Of a DNA stretch of 37,736 nucleotides, positions 8,338 through 16,696 are shown in pieces. Made by a program: the position numbers and the translations under genes. Source of the stretch: Marinobacter sp. (GTDB lineage Bacteria > Pseudomonadota > Gammaproteobacteria > Pseudomonadales > Oleiphilaceae); the NCBI GenBank assembly GCA_014762755.1, contig JABURI010000264.1:1-37736 (forward strand), read 5' to 3'. Position 1 is the stretch's first letter, and each line of letters opens with the position of its first letter. The notes under the pieces were generated by a model. The model did not search any database, was not told the origin of the DNA, and worked only from the letters and a program-made list of their open reading frames with translations.

Positions 8338-9704
8338 GCCGGCCTGAGCGCCTCCTCGATTCCGGCTGCGATGGCCAGCACGTCTGAGTCCGCGCCATTG
8401 CGACCAACGAGCATCAGCCCTGACGGCAAGGCGCCCGGCTCGTGATTGGGCAGCGTGATGGCACACAGATCCAGCAGGTTGGCCACGGTAGGATTACGCA
8501 GCACCAGCAGATTCAGGCGGGCATAATCGTCGTCGCCGGCAAGCTCCTCGAAGCGCGGTGGGGCAATGGGCACGGTGGGCGCGAGCAAGCCGTCGTAGTT
8601 GGCCAGCCAGGCGTCAGCCTGCTGCTTGCGCTCACGCCGGCGCCGGAGCAACTCCAGGTAATCCGCTGCCCCGAGCTGGGCGCCCCGTTCCATGCGGCTG
8701 CTGACCCGGGGATCGTACTGGTCCCCGTGGGTGCGTAACCACTCCCGGTGAACATGGTAACTCTCGGCGGCGGTGAGACCACCACCCTCCAGCAGTTCCG
8801 GCAACGTATCCAGCACCGGTACCGCGACTTCCTCGATCCGGGCACCGGCGGCGCGCAGTTGCCTCAGGCTCGCCGAGAAGGCGCCGGCGACATCGGCGCT
8901 CACCCCGTCGAGCATGTAATTGGCTGGCACAGCAAAGCACAGGCCACCCAGCGGCCGGGGCCGGAGCGGCTGCCATTGCTGTCCGGCCAGCACGGCATCC
9001 ACCCGGGCACAGCAGTCCACGGTGCGGGCGATCGGGCCTACGGAATCCAGGCTGTCCGACAGGGGAAAGGTGCCCGCTCTCGGTATACGCTGCTGGGACG
9101 GTTTGAACCCGACCAGGCCGCAGTACGCCGAGGGAATGCGAATGGAGCCACCGGTGTCGGTGCCGATGGCGGCAGCGGCCATGTCGCGGGCAACGGCAAC
9201 CGCGGCGCCGGAGGAGGAACCACCGGGTATCCGGCCCGGTGCCAGCGGATTGTCCGGCGTGCCGTAGTGGGGGTTCAGTCCCAGGCCGGAGTAAGCGAAT
9301 TCGGTCATGTTGGTGTGGCCGGTGATCACCGCACCGGCCCGACGCAAGCGTGACACAATCAGGGCATCGGCCGGGGCGGGGGTGTCCCACCACTGGCTGC
9401 CGGCGTGGGTCACCTGCCCTGCCACATCAAACAGCGCCTTGAGTGCGACGGGAATCCCCGCCAGTTCGCCAGCCGGCACCCGTGCCTGGTACAGGGTATC
9501 CGCTGCCTGTGCCTCGGCGGCGGCTGTCCGGTCGAAGCGGGCCGTGTAGACCTGCCGGGCTCGGTCATCCCCGGTATCCATGTTGTGCTGACAGATCTGC
9601 AGCAATTCGGTGGCACGCCCCTGGCCACCGGCCATCATGGTGAGCAGGTCCGCCAGCGACTGCGCGGGCAACGGTTTGAGATCCTCCACCCTGGACTGTG
9701 TCAT
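8331..9704 (-). CDS. Amidase signature family hydrolase
   Basis: A 457-residue amidase-signature enzyme. The Ser-cisSer-Lys catalytic triad is intact: Lys89 in IPVALKALFDV, the cis-serine Ser163 in GGSSSGAAVA, and the nucleophile Ser187 in GTDTGGSIRIP. These enzymes hydrolyse amides to acid plus ammonia. No signal peptide is visible, so it is probably cytoplasmic. The ATG overlaps the DUF2848 stop as ATGA (9701-9704), and the gene overlaps the following membrane protein. In this operon it may deaminate or hydrolyse an amide precursor of glutamate or 5-oxoproline. GatA is unlikely because no GatB or GatC is nearby. Confidence 0.88.
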   Translation of the reverse strand: MTQSRVEDLKPLPAQSLADLLTMMAGGQGRATELLQICQHNMDTGDDRARQVYTARFDRTAAAEAQAADTLYQARVPAGELAGIPVALKALFDVAGQVTHAGSQWWDTPAPADALIVSRLRRAGAVITGHTNMTEFAYSGLGLNPHYGTPDNPLAPGRIPGGSSSGAAVAVARDMAAAAIGTDTGGSIRIPSAYCGLVGFKPSQQRIPRAGTFPLSDSLDSVGPIARTVDCCARVDAVLAGQQWQPLRPRPLGGLCFAVPANYMLDGVSADVAGAFSASLRQLRAAGARIEEVAVPVLDTLPELLEGGGLTAAESYHVHREWLRTHGDQYDPRVSSRMERGAQLGAADYLELLRRRRERKQQADAWLANYDGLLAPTVPIAPPRFEELAGDDDYARLNLLVLRNPTVANLLDLCAITLPNHEPGALPSGLMLVGRNGADSDVLAIAAGIEEALRPAC

Positions 9705-10378
9705 TTCACCACCGGAAGCGTCTGAATGTGATAAGTGTGCTCGAGGGTGCGCCCGGTGACCGGATCCCTCAAGGCCATCCGGAATGCCTGGGCCGGGCGG
9801 ACGCCGCCAATGACCGGCAGGGTGCCGCAGAGCATCGCCTGCCCGGGCGCCAGTTGTGGCTGGTCCAGGCCGAAACGGCGCAGCAACTCCTCGGGATGCA
9901 GAAGCCCGGTAACGCCACCCTCCTGGTAGCGGACTTCCTCACCGTCGATGGTGGCGAATGACGCCATCTCCAGTGCATCCCAATGGTCGATCACGTCCGC
10001 CAGCCACCACAGCTGACGACCCACGGGCTTGGCACACACCTGCTTGGAATGGGCCACCGACCAGGCCTCGGCCTCGCGGTCGGTGTGGTCGGAACCAATA
10101 CCTACCACGGTGCCCCGGTCGGTACCGATCAGCAGTACCTCGACCTCACCGCTGGAGGCATTGCCCAGAAACTGGACGTCTGCAGCAGTGGTCAACAGAT
10201 CTGCCGATACCCGATAGAACAGGGGGGTGCTGGACGGCGGGGAAACCCCGATCGCTCTGAGCTCCTCGATATGTTCATCGATGGCCGCCTGTTCACGCCC
10301 GGCCCAGCCGGCAATGATCAGTTCCCGGATAGTAATGTCCAGTTGTTCGCCGGTATCGGCCAGCTGGAATTGTGTCAT
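9701..10378 (-). CDS. DUF2848-family protein
   Basis: A 225-residue soluble protein that I recognise as DUF2848-like. The most conserved-looking part is GSDHTDRE at residues 95-102 followed by SKQVCAKP at 111-118, an acid- and histidine-rich stretch that could bind a metal or form a catalytic site. A relationship to the fumarylacetoacetase fold is possible but not shown here. It starts 34 bp after the TRAP large permease and its stop overlaps the amidase start as ATGA, so it is firmly inside the oxoproline operon. No experimental function is known to me. Confidence 0.75.
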   Translation of the reverse strand: MTQFQLADTGEQLDITIRELIIAGWAGREQAAIDEHIEELRAIGVSPPSSTPLFYRVSADLLTTAADVQFLGNASSGEVEVLLIGTDRGTVVGIGSDHTDREAEAWSVAHSKQVCAKPVGRQLWWLADVIDHWDALEMASFATIDGEEVRYQEGGVTGLLHPEELLRRFGLDQPQLAPGQAMLCGTLPVIGGVRPAQAFRMALRDPVTGRTLEHTYHIQTLPVVK

Positions 10379-10412
10379 TTTGCATCTCCTGTTGTTGTCA
10401 GGCGGTTACTGG

Positions 10413-11696
10413 TCAGTTCAACAGATCCGGCAGGAACATGGCGACAGACGGGAACAGCACCAGCACCACCGCCATCAACAGCATCATGGCCACATAGGGC
10501 AGCGCCCCGACCATCACATCGTTGAACGATCCACCCTGGCGCACGCCCTGGACCACGTAGAGGTTGAGGCCCACTGGTGGGGTGATCAACGCCATCTCGA
10601 TGAGCAGGATCAGCAGGATGCCGAACCAGACCGGGTCAAAGCCCATGCCGATGATGATCGGCGCCACAATCGGAATGGTGATCACCATCAGCGACAGGGT
10701 CTCGATGAAGAAGCCCAGGATGATGTACAGGGCAATCACCAGTAACAGGGTGGAATAGGGTCCCAGGCCCGCCGACTCCAGGAAAGTCGTCAATTCCCGG
10801 GTGATGCCCGCCGAGGCGAGAACGAAGTTCAGGAAATAGGAGGCAATGATGATCAGCATGATCATACCGGTGGTGCGCATGGTGCCTTCAAGCGCTTCCA
10901 TGACCACGGTCTTGTTCAGCTTGCCCATGGACAGGGCGATCACGAAGGCGCCGATAACACCCAGCGACGCCGCCTCGGTGGGCGTGGCCCAGCCGGCGTA
11001 GATGGAACCGACCACGATACCGAACAGGACCAGAACCGGCACCAGGTGTTTCAGCCCGGCGAAACGCTCACCCCAGGAGTGATGGGTGCTCGGACCTCCC
11101 ATCGACGGCCGCCACAGGCAGATAAGCGCGGTACCCACCACGAACAGCAGCGCCAGCAGCAGCCCCGGGATCAGCCCGGCCGCAAACAGCTGGGGGATCG
11201 AGGTCTCGGTCAGGAAGCCGTAGACAATCAGGTTGATGGACGGCGGAATCATGATGCCCAGGGTGCCGCCGGCGGCAATGGAGCCGGTGAACAGCCTCGG
11301 GTCATAGTTCATGTCCTTGCCCTGGGGAATGGCCACGGTGCCGATGGTGGCGGCGGTGGCGACACTGGAGCCGGAGGTGGCGGAAAACAGCGTGGCGGTG
11401 CCCACGTTGGCGTGCAGCAGACCACCCGGCAGCCAGGACAACCAGCTCTCCAGGGCCCGGTAGGTGCCCTTGGCAATGCCGGTACGGACCAGGATTTCAC
11501 CCAGCAGGATGAACAGGGGAATGGCGATCAGCAGGAAGCTGTTGGACGCGGACCACAACACGTCGCCCATGGCATTGACCAGGGGAAACGGCGAGAAAAA
11601 CTCATCGAGAAACAGCCCCAGCACGATCAGCGTGGCAGCAACGGGGACACTCAGAAGCAACAGGACCAGCAGGACCAGCAGGGTTATCAGAATCAT
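10413..11696 (-). CDS. TRAP transporter large permease (DctM family)
   Basis: A 427-residue DctM-type permease with about 12 hydrophobic segments and the family blocks ATSGSSVATAATIGTVAIP and IAAGGTLGIMIPPSINLIVYG. It is the ion-coupled translocating subunit of a tripartite ATP-independent periplasmic transporter. The start codon shares one base with the stop of the small permease (TGATG at 11694-11698). With its binding protein and small subunit upstream it forms a complete transporter inside the oxoproline operon. The substrate is probably an acidic compound handled by the neighbouring enzymes; this is inference. Confidence 0.9.
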   Translation of the reverse strand: MILITLLVLLVLLLLSVPVAATLIVLGLFLDEFFSPFPLVNAMGDVLWSASNSFLLIAIPLFILLGEILVRTGIAKGTYRALESWLSWLPGGLLHANVGTATLFSATSGSSVATAATIGTVAIPQGKDMNYDPRLFTGSIAAGGTLGIMIPPSINLIVYGFLTETSIPQLFAAGLIPGLLLALLFVVGTALICLWRPSMGGPSTHHSWGERFAGLKHLVPVLVLFGIVVGSIYAGWATPTEAASLGVIGAFVIALSMGKLNKTVVMEALEGTMRTTGMIMLIIIASYFLNFVLASAGITRELTTFLESAGLGPYSTLLLVIALYIILGFFIETLSLMVITIPIVAPIIIGMGFDPVWFGILLILLIEMALITPPVGLNLYVVQGVRQGGSFNDVMVGALPYVAMMLLMAVVLVLFPSVAMFLPDLLN

Positions 11697-12289
11697 CAGT
11701 TGGTTTCCCCTTTCTCGTCACTGATCTGTTCATCCAGCGTCGGACTGCCCGCCAGCCACTGAACTTCATCCACATGACCACCGATCAGGCCCAGCAGGAC
11801 CCTTAGTGACATCAACACCACCGCGATGGAAAACCAGACCAGACCCAGCAGCCACAGCGCCTGGGGGATCCACACCGGTGTTCCCAGAGGCGTATTGGCC
11901 CGGGCCCCGCCGCTGTAGGAATGCTCGGCGACACCGAAGGCGGCACCCACCACCAGAACGCAGAACAGGGCCAGGGACAGCAAAGCAACCAGATCCAGCA
12001 CACCACGGACACTGACCGGGAATTTCAGGTACAGCGCGTCGATCCGGATATGGGCCTTACGCATCAGCGTGTAGGCAAAGGCCCAGCTGGCACTGATGGC
12101 CATGACGTAACCGGTCAGTTCGGTGGCATGTACTTTCGAACGGCCCAGAAATTTCCGGGACAGCACCTCGATGGTCACCAGAATCACCGTCAGAAGAATC
12201 AGAATGCCGCCGGCCCGGGCCAGCCACAGCGACCCGGTTCGAACGCCCTGAAGAATCCGGTCTAGCCCGGACGTTACCTGTTCCAACAT
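11696..12289 (-). CDS. TRAP transporter small permease (DctQ family)
   Basis: A 197-residue membrane protein with four hydrophobic segments, typical of DctQ. The segment around ILVTIEVLSRKFLG near residue 40 matches the family. It supports assembly of the TRAP membrane complex with the downstream DctM. The start at 12289 is 63 bp below the dctP stop; that gap holds a stable stem-loop at 12300-12328. The DctM start overlaps its stop by one base. Confidence 0.87.
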   Translation of the reverse strand: MLEQVTSGLDRILQGVRTGSLWLARAGGILILLTVILVTIEVLSRKFLGRSKVHATELTGYVMAISASWAFAYTLMRKAHIRIDALYLKFPVSVRGVLDLVALLSLALFCVLVVGAAFGVAEHSYSGGARANTPLGTPVWIPQALWLLGLVWFSIAVVLMSLRVLLGLIGGHVDEVQWLAGSPTLDEQISDEKGETN

Positions 12290-12299
12290 AGTGTTCTCC

Positions 12300-12328
12300 A
12301 GAACGGGCCGGCTAGCCCGGCCCGTTCT
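12300..12328 (-). terminator. Intercistronic stem-loop between TRAP binding-protein and permease genes
   Basis: Ten paired bases: AGAACGGGCC at 12300-12309 is the reverse complement of GGCCCGTTCT at 12319-12328, with a nine-base loop. There is no T-run after it in the minus direction. It is therefore more likely an mRNA-stabilising or attenuating element that raises the binding-protein yield over the permeases than a full terminator. Confidence 0.6.
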
Positions 12329-12352
12329 ATCTCTTTGGAAGATTATGAAGGG

Positions 12353-13417
12353 TTACTTGGAAGCCTTGAGACCGGTGACACTACCAATGGTCTCGTTCCA
12401 GCGATCCACCCAACGCTGATCAACACGGGCAGCCCAGTTCGGCAACAGGGTTTCTTCCAGGTGCTTGGAAACCTGCTCGAAATCACTTTCGGTAGCTTCC
12501 ACCAGAACCATGTCGCCGGGATCGCCCCGGGAACACTCACCCTGACCGGTCAGGCAGGCAATACCTTCCTTGGTTTCAGGAACGGCAGAGGCCCATACCG
12601 GCTCTTCGTAATTTTCCTTTACCTCCTTCAACAACCACTCCTGGGTCTCGGGGGACAGGGACTGCCACTTTTTGCCGTTCATGGCGGTGACCACATGGTC
12701 CCAGCCACCGACCGGAAGCGGGTACAGATGGGTGGACACTTCATACCAGCCGGAGCTGTAGCCGGAGAGAGAACCGGTGACGGCACAGTCAATAACGCCA
12801 CGCTGAAGGGCACCCGGGACTTCGCTGAAGTTCAGGGTGATACCCTCCGCCCCCAGGGCCTGCAGGAACTCGGCGGTGGTGCGGCCGCTGGCGCGAACCT
12901 TCTTGCCGGCGAGGTCCGACAGGCCACTGATCTCGGTGTTACAGAACACCACCTGGGACGGATACGGCACCACCGCCAGCACCTTGGCACCGTCAAAACG
13001 CTCGCTGAAGGCATCATCGAGCACCGGCCAGTACGCCTCGGCGATCTTTTTGGCGGTTTCCACGTCCGGCGCCATCATGGGCATATCCAGGCCTTCAAGC
13101 TCGGGCGCATCCTGCACCGCGTAATCAGCCACCGTAGAGGTGACCTCAATAACATTGCGCGCCATCAGACGGTAGACCTCACCGCCACCCAGACCCATCT
13201 GGTCAAAGGTGGTGACCTCGGTGGAGATGTTGCCACCGGAAGCCTCGGGAATGTGTGTGCTCCAGAACGGCTTTTCGAAATTCTGGTACAGGGAGAGGCT
13301 GCTCCAGCTGCCCACGTAGGAGATGCTGGTCTCGTCGATCTCCTGCGCGGAAGCCTGACCGGCAAGGGCAAGGGTTACGGCAGTGACAGCGGAGGTAAGA
13401 CAGTTCTTGTTGATCAT
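12353..13417 (-). CDS. TRAP transporter substrate-binding protein (DctP family)
   Basis: A 354-residue periplasmic binding protein. Residues 1-24 form a signal peptide (MINKNCLTSAVTAVTLALAG, then an ASA-type cleavage site). The mature part has the DctP-like block LAGKKVRASGRTTAEFLQALG, whose arginine usually salt-bridges a substrate carboxylate. It is somewhat longer than the common 320-330 residue DctP. A second cysteine-containing segment, CLTGQGEC, lies near residues 288-295. It begins 35 bp after the DUF1445 gene with a GAGGA ribosome site and is first in the TRAP SBP-Q-M series. Ligand is not predictable from sequence; 5-oxoproline, glutamate derivatives or a related acid would fit the operon. 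Confidence 0.87.
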   Translation of the reverse strand: MINKNCLTSAVTAVTLALAGQASAQEIDETSISYVGSWSSLSLYQNFEKPFWSTHIPEASGGNISTEVTTFDQMGLGGGEVYRLMARNVIEVTSTVADYAVQDAPELEGLDMPMMAPDVETAKKIAEAYWPVLDDAFSERFDGAKVLAVVPYPSQVVFCNTEISGLSDLAGKKVRASGRTTAEFLQALGAEGITLNFSEVPGALQRGVIDCAVTGSLSGYSSGWYEVSTHLYPLPVGGWDHVVTAMNGKKWQSLSPETQEWLLKEVKENYEEPVWASAVPETKEGIACLTGQGECSRGDPGDMVLVEATESDFEQVSKHLEETLLPNWAARVDQRWVDRWNETIGSVTGLKASK

Positions 13418-13452
13418 GGGATGGTTCCTCTTCTCTTTGTTGTCGTTCGTTT

Positions 13453-14244
13453 TTACAGCAGGGCCACGAGGCTTTCGGGAATGTCGGTCACCAGCATGTG
13501 GCCCGGGTTATGGGTGATCGCGAATGGAACGCCCGCATCCATCAATACCTGTTGGGGTGTCACACCACAGGCCCAGAAAACCGGGATTTCATCAGTATGG
13601 ACCGAAACCGCATCGCCGTAGTCCGGATGCGCCAGATCGGAAATCCCGATCAGGGCCGGATCGCCCAGATGCACCGGGGCGCCATGGGCCTGGGGGTAAC
13701 GGGTGGTAATCTGCACCGCGCGGATGGCCTGGGCGGCCCGGAACGGCCGCATGGACACCACCATCCGGCCGGCAAAACCGCCGGCGGTCTGGAGCGGGAT
13801 CGAGGTTTTGAACATGGGTACGTTGCGGCCCTCATCGATATGACGCACCGACACGCCGTTCTGCACCAGGGCGTGCTCGAAGCTGAACGAACAGCCCAGG
13901 GCGAAGGTCACCAGGTCATCCCGCCAGAGGCCGGAGACATCGGGAAGGGTTTCCGACAACTGGCCGTCACGGTAGACACAGTAGGACGGCACGTCGCGGG
14001 CGATATCCAGGTCGTCGGCCAGGATCTTACAGCCCCGGTCCCCGGGCTCGCTCACGGCAATGAGCGGGCATGGCTTCGGATTGGCCTGGCAGAAACGCAG
14101 GAAACCGTTGGCCTGGGCCTCGGGAAGTATCACCAGGTTGACCTGGACGAAGCCGCTGGCGAGACCGGCGGTGGGGCCGGTCAGGCTGCCATCACGGGCC
14201 TGGAGGCGGACCGCTTGAGCGGGGGAAGCGTTGGAGTTGATCAT
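13453..14244 (-). CDS. DUF1445/YcsI-family putative hydro-lyase (D-glutamate cyclase-like)
   Basis: A 263-residue member of the DUF1445 (YcsI) family, recognisable from [10 protein letters not shown], the [15 protein letters not shown] block, [11 protein letters not shown] and the C-terminal FWACGVTPQ with [10 protein letters not shown]. Family members are annotated as hydro-lyases, and a mammalian relative (DGLUCY) converts D-glutamate to 5-oxo-D-proline. In Bacillus subtilis the homologue ycsI sits with ycsF (PxpA) and kipIA (PxpB and PxpC), the same association seen here. It is the first gene of the ten-gene operon, preceded by a palindrome at 14292-14307. The exact substrate is inferred. 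Confidence 0.83.
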   Translation of the reverse strand: MINSNASPAQAVRLQARDGSLTGPTAGLASGFVQVNLVILPEAQANGFLRFCQANPKPCPLIAVSEPGDRGCKILADDLDIARDVPSYCVYRDGQLSETLPDVSGLWRDDLVTFALGCSFSFEHALVQNGVSVRHIDEGRNVPMFKTSIPLQTAGGFAGRMVVSMRPFRAAQAIRAVQITTRYPQAHGAPVHLGDPALIGISDLAHPDYGDAVSVHTDEIPVFWACGVTPQQVLMDAGVPFAITHNPGHMLVTDIPESLVALL

Positions 14245-14291
14245 TTTTTCGCCCTGTACTGGTTTGTACTTAAGTTAAGGCGAAAGTAATG

Positions 14292-14307
14292 ATCAATTCC
14301 AATTGAT
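14292..14307. promoter_or_regulatory. Perfect palindrome upstream of the oxoproline operon
   Basis: ATCAATTCCAATTGAT is a 16-bp inverted repeat (7-bp arms, 2-bp centre) located 48 bp before the DUF1445 start. It lies in a short AT-rich gap between that gene and the terminator at 14329-14361. An operator for the adjacent LysR regulator or another repressor is plausible. Confidence 0.45.
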
Positions 14308-14328
14308 AATAAAGATCTAATTTGATCG

Positions 14329-14361
14329 AAAAACCTGATCATTTACAAAAATCAGGTTTTT
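14329..14361. terminator. Bidirectional-looking terminator after the LysR gene
   Basis: AAAAACCTGAT at 14329-14339 pairs with ATCAGGTTTTT at 14351-14361, giving T-runs in both directions. It overlaps the lysR stop codon (14360-14362) and separates lysR transcription from the oxoproline operon, which therefore needs its own promoter in 14245-14328. Confidence 0.75.
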
Positions 14362-15244
14362 ATTTCCTTTCGGAAGCGACCAGGGCAAGGGACAGATCCG
14401 CCACGGCGCGAACCACATGCGCCCCCGGAGCCGTCATGTAGGCGACGTTGAACACCAGGTCCGGCAGGGTCGCCTCCACCCGGAACTCGCGCAGTTTGCC
14501 GGAGGCCAGCTCGCTGGTCACGATTTCACGGGGCAAGGCGCTGACCCCGATACCATCCACCGTCATCCGGATGATGGTGGAAAGCGACGAGCTGGAGTGA
14601 ATCTGGATGGAACGCCCCACCGGACGGACCAATGAACGGATGTGGGCGTGAGGCTCGCTCATACGGGGATAGGTGATGATCGGAATCCGTGCCAGCGAGG
14701 ACAGGCTGAGCGGGTCCTCGGGCAGCGTCATTTTCGGGCTGGCCACCCAGGTCAGGGAATAACTGCAGAAGGGTTTGGTGACAAAATCCTCGTGGCGGAC
14801 ATCGCCAATCAGGAAGGCAATGTCGATTTCCCGTTTGATCAGCTTCTCGGCAAGATTGATGGAGATGTCCACATCCAGCTCAAGATTGATCGCCGGGTAA
14901 GTCTCGTTGATTCGCTCGATCAGTTTCGGCAACCAGGTGTAGGCAACAGTCTCCGCCACGCCGAGGCGGATGGTGCCATGGATAGATTCCGGATCGGCAA
15001 CTTTTTCCAGCAGCTCTCGGTGCAGTTCGAGGATTTTCTCCGCATAAACGAGTAATTCTCGCCCTTTTGCCGTCAGTACGGCACTGCGGCCGGAGCGGTC
15101 GAACAACTCGACCCCAAGCTCGTCCTCCAGCCCGGAAATGCGGGCCGAAATGGTGGGCTGGGAAGCATAGAGCTTCTCACCGGTGGCCCGGAAACTGCCG
15201 AGCTTGGCGATCCAGTAGAAGGTTTCGAGGGATCGGATATTCAT
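14360..15244 (-). CDS. LysR-family transcriptional regulator
   Basis: A 294-residue LysR regulator. The N-terminal helix-turn-helix covers roughly residues 3-60 (FRATGEKLYASQPTISARISGLE), followed by the effector-binding domain. The ATG at 15242-15244 gives the usual start MNIRSLETFYWI; an in-frame extension to 15298 was rejected because it falls in a hairpin and is not family-like. It lies between the ABC transporter (79 bp upstream) and the oxoproline operon, all on the minus strand. It could regulate either; proximity to the palindrome at 14292-14307 slightly favours the oxoproline genes. Confidence 0.9.
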   Translation of the reverse strand: MNIRSLETFYWIAKLGSFRATGEKLYASQPTISARISGLEDELGVELFDRSGRSAVLTAKGRELLVYAEKILELHRELLEKVADPESIHGTIRLGVAETVAYTWLPKLIERINETYPAINLELDVDISINLAEKLIKREIDIAFLIGDVRHEDFVTKPFCSYSLTWVASPKMTLPEDPLSLSSLARIPIITYPRMSEPHAHIRSLVRPVGRSIQIHSSSSLSTIIRMTVDGIGVSALPREIVTSELASGKLREFRVEATLPDLVFNVAYMTAPGAHVVRAVADLSLALVASERK

Positions 15245-15265
15245 AGCCCACCTGGCAAAATAAGG

Positions 15266-15301
15266 TGGTTGGGGAGCCCGGGTCCAGGAGGCCCCCAACC
15301 A
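15266..15301 (-). terminator. Stem-loop terminator after the ABC transporter operon
   Basis: TGGTTGGGG at 15266-15274 pairs with CCCCAACCA at 15293-15301. In the minus direction it is followed by ACCTTATTTT, an imperfect U-tract. It lies 23 bp past the ATPase stop and inside the lysR leader. Confidence 0.5.
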
Positions 15302-15323
15302 GCGCCACGACTGTGACGACTTT

Positions 15324-16046
15324 TTAGCGCACTTTTGACAGGAACTTCTGGGTGAGCGGGTTCTGCGGATCGGTAATCACCTGCCTGGCCTCACCGATCT
15401 CGGCAATGACACCCTGGTGGAAATACGCCACCCGATCGGAGACGTCCCGTGCGAAGCCCATCTCGTGGGTCACGCAGATCATGGTCATTCCCTCTTCCGC
15501 CAACAGGCGCAAGGTGTCCAGAACCTCGCCGACCAGCTCCGGGTCGAGGGCGGAAGTCACCTCATCCAGCAGCATGTAATCGGGTTTCATGGCCAGGGCC
15601 CGGGCGATGGCCAGGCGCTGCTGTTGACCACCGGACATCTTGGTCGGGTAAACGTCCAGTTTGTCACCCAGGCCAACGTGCTCCAGCTCCTTTTTGGCGA
15701 TTTCCATCGCCTCTTCCTTGCTCATTTTCTTGACGATTCGGGGGGCAAGCGCCGCGTTCTCCAGTACGGTCATGTGAGGAAAGGAGTTCCATTGCTGGAA
15801 GACCATGCCCAGTTTCTGGCGCAACTTGTCCTTGTTGGTCTCTTTGGCATGGACATCGACACCATCAACCAGGATTTTGCCGGAGTTGATCGGCTCAATG
15901 GCGTTGATGCAGTACAGCAGGGTCGACTTACCGCTCCCGGAGCCCCCGATAATGCTCACGACTTCGCCTTTTTCCACGTCCAGGCTCACGCCTTTCAGTA
16001 CTTCAAGGTCTCCAAAGGATTTATGGACATTCTGTACGCTGATCAT
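15324..16046 (-). CDS. Amino-acid ABC transporter ATP-binding protein (GlnQ/HisP family)
   Basis: A 240-residue ABC ATPase of standard length for polar amino-acid importers. Walker A is GGSGSGKST at residues 34-42, the signature is MSGGQQQR, Walker B is YMLLDEVTSALDPE, and the switch histidine is in CVTHEMGFA. The ATG at 16044-16046 overlaps the preceding permease stop as ATGA; a longer in-frame reading to 16307 lies inside the permease and was rejected. It powers the importer formed with the two upstream permeases and the binding protein at 17514. Confidence 0.93.
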   Translation of the reverse strand: MISVQNVHKSFGDLEVLKGVSLDVEKGEVVSIIGGSGSGKSTLLYCINAIEPINSGKILVDGVDVHAKETNKDKLRQKLGMVFQQWNSFPHMTVLENAALAPRIVKKMSKEEAMEIAKKELEHVGLGDKLDVYPTKMSGGQQQRLAIARALAMKPDYMLLDEVTSALDPELVGEVLDTLRLLAEEGMTMICVTHEMGFARDVSDRVAYFHQGVIAEIGEARQVITDPQNPLTQKFLSKVR

Positions 16047-16696
16047 ATTGCCATTTTCCTCTCGACATACCGGCCGTAGTGGGACAGCGGGTACGAAATA
16101 ATGAAGTAGAAGATACCAACACCGATCAGGATCTCGAGCGGCTGCTGGGTTCTTGAAATCAGTTGTTCCGATGTGCGCAGCAATTCCATGTAACCGATGA
16201 CCGAGACCAGGGCCGAGTCCTTGATCACGCTGAGAGAAACGCCCAGCCAGGAGGGAAACACGGCGCGCAAACCGATGGGCAACCGGATATGGTAGATGGT
16301 TTGCCACTTGGTCATGCCCAGCGAGCGCGCAGCTGTCTGCATGGAGGGGCTCACGCTCTCGAAACCACCCCGGAACACTTCACTCATGAAGGCCATGGTA
16401 TACAGCGATAGCACGATGGAGCCTGCGACAAACGGGGCCAGTGGGCTGCCCATTGCACCTACGAACGTGGAGAACAGGATCAGCTGGATGATCAGCGGAA
16501 CGCTTCTGAGCACATCCAGCACGCTGCCGAAAAGTGCGTTGACCACCTTGTTGCTCTCAGAGCGGGCAAAGCCGATGATCAAACCAAGAACCGTGCCCAC
16601 AACGATGGCGACAACGGAGATGATGATGGTATTCCAGACACCGGTCAGGATCAGACCGCTATCGCTCCAGGACAGGGGTGTGAATAAAGAATTCAT
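16043..16696 (-). CDS. Amino-acid ABC transporter permease (HisM/GlnP family)
   Basis: A 217-residue permease with about five membrane segments. It carries the inner-membrane permease motif region LRSVPLIIQLILF and the ATPase-coupling loop SMQTAARSLGMTKWQTIYHIRLP. Its start shares one base with the stop of the partner permease (TGATG at 16694-16698), and its stop overlaps the ATPase start, so the three membrane-complex genes are translationally linked. Confidence 0.92.
   Translation of the reverse strand: MNSLFTPLSWSDSGLILTGVWNTIIISVVAIVVGTVLGLIIGFARSESNKVVNALFGSVLDVLRSVPLIIQLILFSTFVGAMGSPLAPFVAGSIVLSLYTMAFMSEVFRGGFESVSPSMQTAARSLGMTKWQTIYHIRLPIGLRAVFPSWLGVSLSVIKDSALVSVIGYMELLRTSEQLISRTQQPLEILIGVGIFYFIISYPLSHYGRYVERKMAI

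Noticed and set aside
12335..13621. Long plus-strand open frame opposite the TRAP binding-protein gene
   Set aside because: Antisense to a gene with signal peptide and family motifs; no start context or domain of its own.
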